Positions 17,189-25,261 of a DNA stretch of 32,364 nt are shown one piece after another. A program made the translations under genes and the position numbers. The notes beneath the pieces were generated by a model. It was not told the origin of the DNA. It saw only the letters and a list, made by a program, of their open reading frames with translations, and made no database searches. The DNA lies in contig NZ_JADEUF010000038.1 in assembly GCF_015163655.1 (NCBI RefSeq), positions 1-32,364 on the forward strand, in the 5' to 3' direction. The stretch is from Xenorhabdus griffiniae (GTDB lineage: Bacteria; Pseudomonadota; Gammaproteobacteria; Enterobacterales; Enterobacteriaceae). Numbering within the stretch: the first letter of the stretch is position 1; each line of letters begins with the position of its first letter.

Positions 17189-18244
17189 ATGAAGCGATTT
17201 TTAACTGTTATCGGCATGTTCTTGATTGGCATGTTGTCGTTAAGTGGATTGATTCATATCGCCCATGCTATCGAGTATCCATTGCCTCCTGCCAATAGCC
17301 ACCTGATTGGCGAAAATTCTACCCATATTGTGCCCGATGACGGGCGTCCGTTAGAATCCATTGCCGCCAAATACCAAATAGGATTATTGGCGATGTTGGA
17401 AGCAAATCCTGGTGTCGATCCCTATTTACCTAAACCTGGCACTGAGTTAATTATTCCATCACAGATGCTATTGCCGGACACTCCCCGCAAGGGAATTATT
17501 ATCAATTTGGCCGAACTTAGGCTCTATTACTTCCCTGAGGGAAAAAATTATGTCGTTGTGTATCCTATTGGAATAGGCCAACTTGGGCGTAACACGCCGA
17601 TTATGACAACGTCAGTCAGCCAATTAATTAAAAACCCGACATGGACACCAACCGTTAATATTCGCAAGGATTACGCTAGTCGGGGAATTATTTTGCCTGC
17701 TGTCATTCCCGCTGGCCCAGATAATCCAATGGGGGATTTTGCCTTACGCTTGGCGGCTGGACGCGGTGAATATCTGATCCATGGTACAAATGCGAATTTT
17801 GGCATTGGTATGCGTGTCAGTTCAGGATGTATTCGTTTGCGGCCTGAAGATATTGAAGATTTGTTTCGGACTGTCCCACGTGGAACGCGAGTCCAGGTCA
17901 TTAATGAACCGGTGAAATATGCCATAGAGCCAGATGGTAAGCGCTATGTGGAAGTTCATCAGCCATTGTCTAATAAAGAGACAGATGATCCACAAACAGT
18001 GCCGATCCCACGTTCTGAAGGCTTAGTGAAGTTCATTAATCACCGTGAAACAGATGAATTCCTTGTTGATCAAGCGATTATTCGTCGTTCAGGTATGCCA
18101 GTACAGGTAAATACAGGGCTGGTTGCGAATAGCCAAGTGGAAAAGGCGATTTTAAAACCAATTGAAGATACCGCCCCCGAAATTAAACCAGCTAAGATAC
18201 CGCCATTACATCAACCAGGGCCAATCTATCAACCTGACGCCTAA
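17189..18244 (+). CDS. ldtE: L,D-transpeptidase (LdtE/YnhG type)
   Basis: A periplasmic L,D-transpeptidase, which forms 3-3 cross-links in peptidoglycan or, in related enzymes, attaches Braun lipoprotein. A signal peptide ends near HIAHA (residue 27). A LysM-like segment follows (IVPDDGRPLESIAAKYQIGLLAMLEANPG), then the YkuD catalytic domain from about residue 100. His198 lies in YLIHGTNANFGIGMRVSSGCIRL, a region given as two conserved blocks, with catalytic Cys214. At 351 residues it is slightly longer than E. coli LdtE, with a proline-rich C-terminal tail. AGGAAG precedes the start. It lies next to lpp as in E. coli, although facing it convergently. Specificity for LdtE rather than LdtA-C activity is inferred from position. 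Confidence 0.9.
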   Translation: MKRFLTVIGMFLIGMLSLSGLIHIAHAIEYPLPPANSHLIGENSTHIVPDDGRPLESIAAKYQIGLLAMLEANPGVDPYLPKPGTELIIPSQMLLPDTPRKGIIINLAELRLYYFPEGKNYVVVYPIGIGQLGRNTPIMTTSVSQLIKNPTWTPTVNIRKDYASRGIILPAVIPAGPDNPMGDFALRLAAGRGEYLIHGTNANFGIGMRVSSGCIRLRPEDIEDLFRTVPRGTRVQVINEPVKYAIEPDGKRYVEVHQPLSNKETDDPQTVPIPRSEGLVKFINHRETDEFLVDQAIIRRSGMPVQVNTGLVANSQVEKAILKPIEDTAPEIKPAKIPPLHQPGPIYQPDA

Positions 18245-18281
18245 GAAATTGGGAAAGATAGGGGATAAGCAGAAGAAATAG

Positions 18282-18307
18282 AAATGGCGTACCATTGTAC
18301 GCCATTT
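18282..18307. terminator. Bidirectional terminator between ldtE and lpp
   Basis: A perfect 11-bp stem AAATGGCGTAC/GTACGCCATTT with a CATT loop. In the minus direction it is followed by a U-rich stretch (TTTCTATTTCTTC), as expected for the strongly expressed lpp gene. Confidence 0.8.
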
Positions 18308-18336
18308 GTTATCAACAATTTTACCTACTATAAAGA

Positions 18337-18573
18337 TTATTTCTTGTATGAACGAACTTGGTTATCAAGGCGCTGATTAGCACGAGCAGCTTCGTCTCTG
18401 GCTGATTGTACATCAGAACGAATAGAACTAAGATCACTGCTCAACTGGTCAACTTTAGAACCGAGAGTTTGAACCTGAGAGGCGAGTTGTTCAACTTTAG
18501 TTGCGCTTGAGCAACCCGCTAACAGAGTAGAAGCCAGAATTACTGCACCAAATACAACTTTAGTACGATTCAT
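18337..18573 (-). CDS. lpp: Major outer-membrane (Braun) lipoprotein Lpp
   Basis: The 78-residue precursor has a lipoprotein signal with lipobox LAGC; Cys21 is the acylated residue of the mature N-terminus. The mature part is the expected heptad-repeat coiled coil ([22 protein letters not shown]...) ending QVRSYKK. The terminal lysine is the residue joined to peptidoglycan. The E. coli end is TKYRK, so the last five residues differ but keep the lysine. The leader TCTAGAGGGT supplies the Shine-Dalgarno and matches the E. coli lpp leader closely. Confidence 0.97.
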   Translation of the reverse strand: MNRTKVVFGAVILASTLLAGCSSATKVEQLASQVQTLGSKVDQLSSDLSSIRSDVQSARDEAARANQRLDNQVRSYKK

Positions 18574-18616
18574 TACATTACCCTCTAGATTAAGTTAATC
18601 TCCAAGTAGCCATCTA

Positions 18617-18646
18617 AGTATTGCACAAACTATTTTAGAAAGAGAA
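18617..18646 (-). promoter_or_regulatory. lpp promoter
   Basis: On the minus strand, TTCTCT (-35), 18 bases, then AATACT (-10) within TTGTGCAATACT closely parallels the E. coli lpp promoter (TTGTGTAATACT). The following GCTACTTGGAGATTAACT leader starts at about 18610. Confidence 0.75.
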
Positions 18647-18699
18647 TAAATTTTTGCTACGAAAAAAATTCCGCATAAACAAAGTGTGGTTTATCCGTT

Positions 18700-18825
18700 T
18701 ATACGCATTAAACGTCAAATTGCAATTTACAACACGCTATGAAACCTGATTTCTCCCCGCTTCGAGGAGAGAAACCAACAATCACATTGATTTGCAAGCT
18801 GCAAACTTGAAGTTAGATTGGTATA
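18700..18825. repeat. ERIC-like repeat, longest copy
   Basis: Ends tatacgcattaaacgtcaaa and gcaaacttgaagttagattgg-tata flank a central hairpin tttctccccgc-ttc-gaggagaaa. At about 126 bp this copy is closest to the length of classical ERIC, whose terminal CTTGAAGTATGACGGGTATA it resembles. It separates the lpp promoter from the pykF terminator. Confidence 0.7.
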
Positions 18826-18832
18826 GAAATAT

Positions 18833-18871
18833 AAAAAGCCCAATTTGCATAATACAAATATGGGCTTTTTT
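18833..18871 (-). terminator. pykF terminator
   Basis: The stem AAAAAGCCCA/TGGGCTTTTT is extended by an inner ATTTG/CAAAT pair. It is followed in the minus direction by U-rich sequence. It lies about 45 bases past the pykF stop. Confidence 0.8.
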
Positions 18872-18915
18872 ATGATCCCAGTGCTGCCCAAGTTTAGACA
18901 GCGCTGTTGTTTAGC

Positions 18916-20325
18916 TTATAGCACGTGAACAGAGGACGTGTTTGTGGTGCCGCTTGGCACTAATGCACCGGAAACCATGACAACGGTATCCCCTTTGTGT
19001 GCCATACCACTTGCCAATGCCGCTTCTTTACCAATACGATAAAAATCATCGGTAGAAGCGATTTCTTTGACAATCTGAGTGGAAACACCTTTGACTAACA
19101 GCAATTGACGAGCCGTGATTTCATTCGTTGTCAACGCAAGGATTGAGGCATTAGGGAAATATTTGCGGATAGATCTTGCAGACTTACCACCATATGTTGC
19201 CACGACAATTAATGGAGCTTCCAATTTTTCTGCGATTTCAACCGCGCCACGGCATACTGCTTCGGTAACGCGCAGTTTCTGAGTTCTGGTATGTTCAATT
19301 TTGCTGCCCATAACGCGATCTGTACGCTCACAGATTGTTGCCATGATGGAAACGGCTTCAACAGGATATTTTCCTTTCGCACTTTCACCTGAAAGCATTA
19401 CCGCATCGGTACCGTCTAAAATAGCGTTAGCTACGTCGCCTGCTTCAGCGCGGGTAGGGCGTGGGTTTTTGATCATTGAATCCAGCATCTGAGTGGCAGT
19501 AATAACAACCTTACGAGCTGCATTACATTTTTCGATCATCATTTTTTGCGCGAAGATAACTTCTTCTACCGGAATTTCAACACCCAGATCACCACGGGCA
19601 ACCATGATACCGTCAGACGCTTCGAGAATTTCATCGAAGTTATTCAGACCTTCCTGGTTTTCGATTTTGGAAATGATTTGGATGTGTTCGCCGCCATGAG
19701 CTTTCAGATGTTCACGGATTTCCAGTACATCGGAACGTTTACGGATAAAAGATGCGGCAACGAAATCCACGCCTTGCTCACAACCGAAGATCAAATCCTG
19801 TTTATCTTTTTCTGCCAGTGCAGGCAGGTTGATAGAAACATTTGGCAGGTTAACGCCTTTGTTTTCACCCAAATCACCGTTATTCAATACTTCACAGATG
19901 ACTTCAGTGGCGCTAGTGGCTTTAACTGTCATGGCGATCAAACCATCATCAACCAATATGGTGTTTCCTGGTTTCAGATCTTCTGGCAGACCGACATAAG
20001 TCACAGCGACACGCCCATGATTGCCAATAACAGATTTATCTGTTGTAAAGGTGAAAGTTTGGCCCGCGGTAAGGGAAACATCCTTGCCATCTTCCAGCTT
20101 CATGGTGCGGATTTCAGGCCCCTTAGTATCCAGTAAGATTGCGGCTTTTTTGCCCGTTTTTGCTACGACTGAGCGAATGTTTTTAATGCGCTGACCATGC
20201 TCTTCGTAGTCACCGTGAGAAAAGTTCAGGCGCATCACATTCATACCAGCATTAAGCAGTTCGGTCAATTTCTCTTCGGATTCTGTTTTTGGCCCGATAG
20301 TACAAACAATTTTGGTTTTTTTCAT
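18916..20325 (-). CDS. pykF: Pyruvate kinase I PykF
   Basis: The fructose-1,6-bisphosphate-activated pyruvate kinase, which converts PEP and ADP to pyruvate and ATP. The 469-residue sequence follows E. coli PykF (470). It shows the substrate region [28 protein letters not shown], the catalytic lysine block [21 protein letters not shown] and the family signature [21 protein letters not shown]. The C-terminal regulatory domain has [11 protein letters not shown]. The start ATG follows a weak Shine-Dalgarno. The proposed promoter lies about 260 bases upstream, giving a long leader. Confidence 0.97.
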   Translation of the reverse strand: MKKTKIVCTIGPKTESEEKLTELLNAGMNVMRLNFSHGDYEEHGQRIKNIRSVVAKTGKKAAILLDTKGPEIRTMKLEDGKDVSLTAGQTFTFTTDKSVIGNHGRVAVTYVGLPEDLKPGNTILVDDGLIAMTVKATSATEVICEVLNNGDLGENKGVNLPNVSINLPALAEKDKQDLIFGCEQGVDFVAASFIRKRSDVLEIREHLKAHGGEHIQIISKIENQEGLNNFDEILEASDGIMVARGDLGVEIPVEEVIFAQKMMIEKCNAARKVVITATQMLDSMIKNPRPTRAEAGDVANAILDGTDAVMLSGESAKGKYPVEAVSIMATICERTDRVMGSKIEHTRTQKLRVTEAVCRGAVEIAEKLEAPLIVVATYGGKSARSIRKYFPNASILALTTNEITARQLLLVKGVSTQIVKEIASTDDFYRIGKEAALASGMAHKGDTVVMVSGALVPSGTTNTSSVHVL

Positions 20326-20562
20326 GACAATCTATCTACTGATTTTAATGGATTAAAAGAGTGAATCGCTAGCCATTAACATTTATGCCAGCATCATCTG
20401 GTGTTTTAAGTTGCGCAACATAATGAAAAACGGGTAGCAATCGAAAGTGAATAGTAGTAAGCGTCAAATGGTTTTTCAGCATGAAGTTCGGTATGTGCAG
20501 ATATGCGGATTTAGTTCGACTAATCATCTGTAATTTTTTCTGGATTCGGTAAATTAATTAGC

Positions 20563-20620
20563 TGAAACCATTCAACTTATGACATAGGCGTATTATAGAG
20601 ACTAATTTCTGTGAAATGAA
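20563..20620 (-). promoter_or_regulatory. pykF promoter with downstream Cra operator
   Basis: On the minus strand, -35 TTCATT (20615-20620), a 17-base spacer and a perfect -10 TATAAT (20592-20597) predict transcription from about 20585. A palindrome GCTGAAACCATTCAAC contains TGAAACCATTCA (20563-20574), matching the Cra consensus TGAAWCGNTTHA at 11 of 12 positions, at about +11 to +22. That placement suits repression. Cra repression of pykF is known in E. coli; here it is inferred. Confidence 0.6.
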
Positions 20621-20845
20621 TCAAAAAATAGCGCTTGAAAGGATTTCCATACAGAAAAGAGGAGATAACCATGGTTCATGATTAAAGAAATCAGAGAGTT
20701 GTTGCGCAAATAAAATATAATTGCATTTTTAGTACACAGGTAGATTGGGCAACAATCTGGTTCATGAGTACAAGAGGGGGAGTGGAATGAGAAAATTGGG
20801 TAAATCTAATTGGTATAACAGAGGTGTGAAGTGATGAATTAGATA
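20621..20845. other. Intergenic region between pykF promoter and tRNA genes
   Basis: This stretch holds no convincing protein gene. A strong-looking Shine-Dalgarno (gaggag) at about 20659 precedes an ATG at 20671 that gives only four codons, and a nested ATG gives 11 codons (MIKEIRELLRK). A small stem AGATTG/CAATCT (20743-20759) may mark the 3' end of the tRNA transcript. A lone 'attggtata' near 20810 may be a repeat remnant. Confidence 0.4.
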
Positions 20846-20922
20846 TGGTGCGTCCGAGTGGACTCGAACCACCGACCCCCACCATGTCAAGGTGGTGCTC
20901 TAACCAACTGAGCTACGGACGC
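20846..20922 (-). tRNA. valW: tRNA-Val (GAC)
   Basis: On the minus strand the 77-nt gene begins GCGTCCGTAGCTCAG and ends with the encoded CCA. The acceptor stem GCGTCCG/CGGACGC is perfect. The anticodon loop is TTGACAT with anticodon GAC, and the T arm contains GGTTCGAGTCC. Two adjacent tRNA-Val(GAC) genes occur next to mdtK in E. coli (valV, valW); which copy is which here is arbitrary. Confidence 0.97.
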
Positions 20923-20956
20923 ACATCAAGATTCTATTTTTTGTCAACCAGATATT

Positions 20957-21033
20957 TGGTGCGTCCGAGTGGACTCGAACCACCGACCCCCACCATGTCA
21001 AGGTGGTGCTCTAACCAACTGAGCTACGGACGC
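20957..21033 (-). tRNA. valV: tRNA-Val (GAC), second identical copy
   Basis: A 77-nt gene identical to the copy at 20846-20922, with anticodon GAC and encoded CCA, and 34 bases between the two. It is promoter-proximal, and both are probably processed from one precursor. Open frames on the opposite strand across these genes are spurious. Confidence 0.97.
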
Positions 21034-21066
21034 AATCTAAATGTCTGTGGCTGACAACGGGGACGA

Positions 21067-21095
21067 ATATTAACGGGCACTGAGCTTTCTGGCAA
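21067..21095 (-). promoter_or_regulatory. tRNA-Val operon promoter
   Basis: On the minus strand: -35 TTGCCA (21090-21095), exactly 17 bases, -10 TAATAT (21067-21072), followed by a GC-rich discriminator (TCGTCCCCG). This is the typical form of a stringently controlled stable-RNA promoter. The -35 overlaps the outer end of the long hairpin at 21093-21170. Confidence 0.7.
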
Positions 21096-21170
21096 GGGGA
21101 AAAATGCAAATTCTTGTTCAACTGCTCGCATTTACATCTTTTCGCATGAATTCGCAGCTTTTTCCCCTTG
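21093..21170 (-). terminator. Long hairpin after mdtK
   Basis: Perfect 12-bp arms CAAGGGGAAAAA/TTTTTCCCCTTG enclose a second imperfect pairing TGCAAATTC/GAATTCGCA, making about 20 bp of stem across 78 bases. It lies 25 bases past the mdtK stop and ends in TTTTTCCCC. It is probably the mdtK terminator, insulating the tRNA promoter. Confidence 0.55.
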
Positions 21171-21194
21171 TGTTGGTAGGTTTAGTGTGCTGAA

Positions 21195-22568
21195 TTAACG
21201 AGTGGAACGTTTCAGAACAAAATGGGCGGGCTGTTTTTGTGTCCATAAAATACGGTAACCCATCATAAATGCTGATGCGGTTAAACCGATAATAAACCCA
21301 ATCCAGAACCCCTGTGGTCCCATCGGCTGAGTGACATAATCCGTCAATGCCAGAATATAGCCACTAGGCAACCCTAAGAGCCAATAAGCAATAAAAGTGA
21401 TGAAGAAAATCGAACGGGTATCTTTATACCCACGTAATACCCCTGAGCCAATGACCTGAACTGCATCGGAAAGCTGGTAAATAGCAGCAAACAGCATTAA
21501 GTGGGAGGCAAGAGTAACGACCTCAAGGTTATCGTTGTACATAAACGCAATGTGTTTGCTAAACAGTACCGTGAAGGTCGCTGTCATACAGGCAATAATT
21601 AAGCCCACAATAATACTCGTATATGCGGATATCCTGGCACCTTCTGTTGATTGTTGCCCCAGGTTGTAGCCAACACGAATGGTGGCAGCTATCCCCAATG
21701 ATAGCGGGAACATAAACATCATGGAGCTGAAGTTGAGTGATATCTGGTGCCCTGCAACGGCCACAACACCGAGTGGAGAAACCAACAACGAAACGACAGC
21801 AAACAGAGTAACCTCAAAAAACAGCGCTAAAGCGATAGGCAGACCAAGCTGTGTAATGCGTTTTTGCGTATGCCATTCAGGACCCACAAATTTGTTGAAT
21901 GTGTGGATATCTTTTTGGGAAGGAGCGTGCTTCACATAGGCAAGCAGCAACAGGAACATAACCCAGTAAACGGTTGCTGTTGCAACACCACAACCGACAC
22001 CACCCAATGCAGGCGCACCAAATTTACCGTAAATAAAAATATAGTTAACGGGAATATTGACCAGTAACCCGGCAATGCCTATGAGCATTGCTGGTTTGGT
22101 TTTCGATAATCCTTCACATTGACCACGTAAAACCTGATAAAACAAATAACCTGGCGCACCCCACATGATGGCATGGATAAATTCCGTGGCTTTTTGGGCC
22201 AATACAGGATCAACGTTATGTTGTGCTTCTATAATAAATCGGCTGTTATACAGTATTGCGATGGTTAAGATAGAGAGAAAGGTTGCAAGCCAAAATCCTT
22301 GCTGAATTTGGCCTGCAACATTTTTTCTCTGGCCGGAGCCATTCATGTGTGCCACGATTGGCGTCAAGGCGAGTAATAAACCTTGGCCAAACAGAATGGT
22401 TGGTAGCCAGATTGATGTACCAACAGCAACCGCTGACATTTCAACAGCACCAGCCTTACCAGCCATGACGGTATCGACGAAACCCATCGCAGTTTGTGAA
22501 AACTGTGCGATGACGACAGGGATACCTAAAGCGAGCAAACTACGCGCTTCATTTAAATATTTCTGCAC
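21195..22568 (-). CDS. mdtK: MATE-family multidrug efflux pump MdtK
   Basis: A 457-residue inner-membrane MATE transporter (NorM/YdhE type) that exports cationic drugs using a sodium or proton gradient. About twelve hydrophobic helices are visible, with family blocks [60 protein letters not shown] and [15 protein letters not shown]. Length and sequence parallel E. coli MdtK (457). The start is a GTG at 22568, supported by AAGGTG about seven bases upstream and by alignment with the family N-terminus (MQKYxxEA). It is divergent from ribE, as in E. coli. Confidence 0.95.
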   Translation of the reverse strand: MQKYLNEARSLLALGIPVVIAQFSQTAMGFVDTVMAGKAGAVEMSAVAVGTSIWLPTILFGQGLLLALTPIVAHMNGSGQRKNVAGQIQQGFWLATFLSILTIAILYNSRFIIEAQHNVDPVLAQKATEFIHAIMWGAPGYLFYQVLRGQCEGLSKTKPAMLIGIAGLLVNIPVNYIFIYGKFGAPALGGVGCGVATATVYWVMFLLLLAYVKHAPSQKDIHTFNKFVGPEWHTQKRITQLGLPIALALFFEVTLFAVVSLLVSPLGVVAVAGHQISLNFSSMMFMFPLSLGIAATIRVGYNLGQQSTEGARISAYTSIIVGLIIACMTATFTVLFSKHIAFMYNDNLEVVTLASHLMLFAAIYQLSDAVQVIGSGVLRGYKDTRSIFFITFIAYWLLGLPSGYILALTDYVTQPMGPQGFWIGFIIGLTASAFMMGYRILWTQKQPAHFVLKRSTR

Positions 22569-22789
22569 GTACTACACCTTTTTTGATTGAAAATTAACGA
22601 GAAAAACAAGAAATATTTTTGCGAGCAAACGATGTTAATGGAAAATATATCGCTTATAAGCAGCCATATTGTATAGGACTCATTTTATTAATCCAATCAT
22701 TGCATGATGTTTATACTTAGCATGATTGAAGCCACACTCAATTGAAACTAAACTCAACCCAAATAATGCATTAAATAAAATGGTATTTG

Positions 22790-22892
22790 TACCAATCGCC
22801 TTTCAAGATGCGTCTTATATCTTCCCGCGTAGCGGGGAGATATAAACAATCACATTGATTTGCAAACTGCATCTTGAAGTTAGATTGGTATA
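22790..22892. repeat. ERIC-like repeat, complete
   Basis: The outer ends taccaatcgcctttcaagat and atcttgaagttagattggta are clear inverted copies. The middle has a hairpin atatcttcccc-gcgtagc-ggggagatat. It lies in the 411-base mdtK/ribE divergent region. The rest of that region is AT-rich, and I see nothing else firm in it apart from the ribE Shine-Dalgarno. Confidence 0.75.
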
Positions 22893-22979
22893 AACAGTGT
22901 TATGTTTAAACGAAATGCTGTTTAAAAGTGGTGAGTGGGTTAAACTAATCCGCTAGATGAAATTATTAAAGAGGTGCCC

Positions 22980-23624
22980 ATGTTTACAGGTATCGTTCAG
23001 GGAAAAGCACCGATAGTTGCTATTGATGAAAAAATGCATTTTCGGACCCATGTTGTTAAATTTCCGGCTGAATTATTACCCGGAATTGAAACGGGAGCTT
23101 CTGTTTCCCACAACGGTTGTTGTCTGACTGTAACGAAGATAGACGGTGATTTAATCAGTTTTGATTTAATGAAAGAAACATTGCGTCTGACCAATCTTGG
23201 CGAACTTAGGGTAGGAGATTTAGTTAATCTGGAAAGGGCCGCTAAATTTGGTGATGAAATTGGCGGGCATTTGATGTCCGGTCATGTCATTACAACAGCA
23301 GAAATTGCCAAGATCTTCACTTCTGAAAATAACCATGAAATATGGTTTCGAATGCACGATAAACAGTTAATGAAATATATCCTGCATAAAGGATTTGTTG
23401 GTATTGACGGTATTAGCCTAACAATTGGAGATGTAGTCAATAATCGCTTTTGCGTTCATTTAATTCCAGAAACATTGGAACGTACAACATTGGGTAAAAA
23501 ACGTCTCGGTGAGAAGGTTAATATTGAAATTGATCCACAGACTCAAGCGATTGTAGATACCGTTGAACGGGTTATGGCTCAGAAAGAACAAGAAAAACTA
23601 TTGTCACAGACTGAAGAACAATAA
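22980..23624 (+). CDS. ribE: Riboflavin synthase alpha subunit RibE
   Basis: Dismutates two 6,7-dimethyl-8-ribityllumazine molecules to riboflavin. This gene is called ribC or ribE in E. coli. The 214-residue protein has the expected two homologous barrels: MFTGIVQG...SHNGCCLTV...GGHLMSGHV and a second copy with [12 protein letters not shown]...[15 protein letters not shown] chose ATG 22980 over the GTG at 22974 because gagg sits five bases before it and the family begins MFTGIVQ. There is no FMN riboswitch-like structure upstream. Confidence 0.96.
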   Translation: MFTGIVQGKAPIVAIDEKMHFRTHVVKFPAELLPGIETGASVSHNGCCLTVTKIDGDLISFDLMKETLRLTNLGELRVGDLVNLERAAKFGDEIGGHLMSGHVITTAEIAKIFTSENNHEIWFRMHDKQLMKYILHKGFVGIDGISLTIGDVVNNRFCVHLIPETLERTTLGKKRLGEKVNIEIDPQTQAIVDTVERVMAQKEQEKLLSQTEEQ

Positions 23625-23662
23625 AAAATCTTTCTAAATAGCGTCTCAAAATGATAGGAGTA

Positions 23663-23688
23663 TTCCTTACCCCGCGCAGGGTAAGGAA
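23663..23688. repeat. GC-rich hairpin resembling the ERIC-like core
   Basis: A perfect 10-bp stem TTCCTTACCC/GGGTAAGGAA with loop CGCGCA, enclosed by a wider GAGTAT (23658) / ATACTC (23701) pair. The core recalls the central ccccgcg hairpin of the ERIC-like elements, but the typical ends are missing. It may be a degenerate copy or help terminate ribE. Confidence 0.45.
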
Positions 23689-23745
23689 CGCCAACATCTG
23701 ATACTCTCAGTATTATGAAAACCTATTTAGATTCGATAGAATATG

Positions 23746-23776
23746 GAAGCTACAGAAAAATGATTTCTGTAGCTTC
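23746..23776. terminator. Bidirectional terminator between ribE and cfa
   Basis: A perfect 13-bp stem GAAGCTACAGAAA/TTTCTGTAGCTTC with a 5-nt loop between two convergent genes, 20 bases from the cfa stop. Confidence 0.7.
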
Positions 23777-23796
23777 AAGCGTTCCGTTATGGGGAG

Positions 23797-24948
23797 CTAT
23801 CTAGGTACTCTTAATCCTTTTTCAATGCCTCGTGGACTAAAGACTATCTGCCATAACTGTATATCCCTTGCACGGAATGCACCTGCACAGGCGTTTAGGT
23901 AATAACTGAACATCCGTTTGAAACGTGGGCTATAGTTATGCTCTATTTCATGCCAACTGGCGATAAATCGCTCATACCATGCCATCAATGTCCGGTCATA
24001 ATCAGCACCAAAATTATGCCAATCTTCCATAACAAATTTTCCGGTGGTTGTTTTGGCAATTTTGGCAATTGATGGTAAGCAGCCGTTGGGAAAAATATAC
24101 TTGCTGATCCATGCATCGGAACCTGATTTATCAATATTGGAACCGATGGTATGAAGAAGGAACAGACCATCAGGTTTTAAGTTCTTTTTCACAATACTGA
24201 AATAATTATCATAATTTTTAGGGCCCACATGTTCAAACATGCCGACAGATACAACGCGATCAAATTGCAAATTAAGGTTTCGGTAATCTTCAAGGATAAT
24301 TTCTACATTTAGGTCCTTGCAGCGTTCCTGTGCATACTTCTGTTGCTCGGCTGAAATCGTTACCCCTGTGACAGATACACCATAGTTTTCTGCTGCATAG
24401 GCGGCCAAACCTCCCCATCCACAACCGATATCCAATACAGTCATGCCTGGAGACAGTTGTAGTTTTTCGCAAATCAGGCGTAGCTTATGGGATTGTGCTT
24501 CTTCCAGTGTGTTGGCATCTTTCCAATAACCGCAAGAATATTGCATGTGAGGATCAAGCATCCGAATAAACAGGTCATTACCTAAATTATAATGTTCCTT
24601 ACCTACAATCCAGGCACGTTTGGGAGATTGTAAATTAAATATACGAGAGATAATTATCTTGAAGATATCCTTGATATTTTTAGGAATACGATGTTCTAAA
24701 CCTGCCCGCAATACTTTGTAAAAGAAAATATCAAGGCGATCACATTCCCACCAGCCATCCATATAACTCTCACCCAGCCCCAACGAGCCATCTTTCAATA
24801 CGCGCTTATAGAAATCAGGATTTTTAATACGTATGTCGAAAGGGCGCTTGCCATTGATATCAATATCAATTTCCTGAAGCAATTCATGGGCGATCCTATG
24901 CCAAGGATCAGTGATTGTTTTTTTACCTTCAACGAAAGACGAACTCAT
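23797..24948 (-). CDS. cfa: Cyclopropane-fatty-acyl-phospholipid synthase Cfa
   Basis: Adds a methylene group from S-adenosylmethionine across cis double bonds of membrane phospholipid acyl chains, mainly entering stationary phase. At 383 residues it matches E. coli Cfa (382). The SAM motif VLDIGCGWGGLAAYAAE lies near residue 170, with the upstream conserved HYNLGNDLF and MQYSCGYW (Cys139). Further blocks are SVGMFEHVGPKNY, LLHTIGS and FPNGCLPS. The start ATG is preceded by TTGGAGAG. In E. coli it is controlled by RpoS and by small RNAs acting on a long leader; an intergenic region of about 310 bases here leaves room for this. Confidence 0.96.
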   Translation of the reverse strand: MSSSFVEGKKTITDPWHRIAHELLQEIDIDINGKRPFDIRIKNPDFYKRVLKDGSLGLGESYMDGWWECDRLDIFFYKVLRAGLEHRIPKNIKDIFKIIISRIFNLQSPKRAWIVGKEHYNLGNDLFIRMLDPHMQYSCGYWKDANTLEEAQSHKLRLICEKLQLSPGMTVLDIGCGWGGLAAYAAENYGVSVTGVTISAEQQKYAQERCKDLNVEIILEDYRNLNLQFDRVVSVGMFEHVGPKNYDNYFSIVKKNLKPDGLFLLHTIGSNIDKSGSDAWISKYIFPNGCLPSIAKIAKTTTGKFVMEDWHNFGADYDRTLMAWYERFIASWHEIEHNYSPRFKRMFSYYLNACAGAFRARDIQLWQIVFSPRGIEKGLRVPR

Positions 24949-25261
24949 ATACTCTCCAACATTGGTGTGATGGAATTTTGAGGTGTCACTTTGTAGCTGA
25001 TTTTTATTATATAAAACCTCGAGGGTTTATTGGAAAATAATATAGAAATTGTATTGAAAAGCACATATTGCCTATTCATCCTGAAATTAAATAGAGCGTC
25101 AATGCTCTCTGAAGGACCTCAAATCCCGAGTTTTTAGAATAATGAATCCGTATGAGTATATGAGTGAAATGATATTTAGACAATCATCTAAAGGTCACAT
25201 AGTGGCGTAACCTTTAGATAATAATGTTCTTAACTATTATTTTTTTGGAAAACTATCTTAT
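24949..25261. other. Intergenic region upstream of cfa
   Basis: No protein gene is visible. Near 24998-25035 the minus strand has TCCAAT, 17 bases, then TATAAT, a possible promoter with a weak -35 of the RpoS type. A small stem AGAGC/GCTCT lies at about 25093-25108. The hairpin at 25186-25219 is annotated separately. No small RNA could be recognised. Confidence 0.35.
25186..25219 (-). terminator. Hairpin after punC
   Basis: A perfect 10-bp stem ATCTAAAGGT/ACCTTTAGAT with a 14-nt loop lies about 43 bases past the punC stop. The U tract is weak. It is the probable punC transcript end. Confidence 0.5.

Noticed and set aside
19546..20136. 196-residue frame antisense to pykF
   Set aside because: It lies wholly inside the conserved pykF gene and has no recognisable family or ribosome site.
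20655..20710. gaggagataaccatgg resembling a cloning-vector ribosome site
   Set aside because: It gives only four codons; the likeness is coincidental and the flanks are natural sequence.
20845..21054. Plus-strand frame containing repeated VRPSGLEPPTPTMSRWCSNQLSYGR
   Set aside because: It is the well-known false translation of the opposite strand of the two tRNA-Val genes.
22610..22635. GCAAACGATGTT as a PurR box upstream of mdtK
   Set aside because: Only about 8 of 12 positions match and the second half-site is lost.
22893..22979. FMN riboswitch before ribE
   Set aside because: The leader is short and shows none of the conserved RFN element helices.
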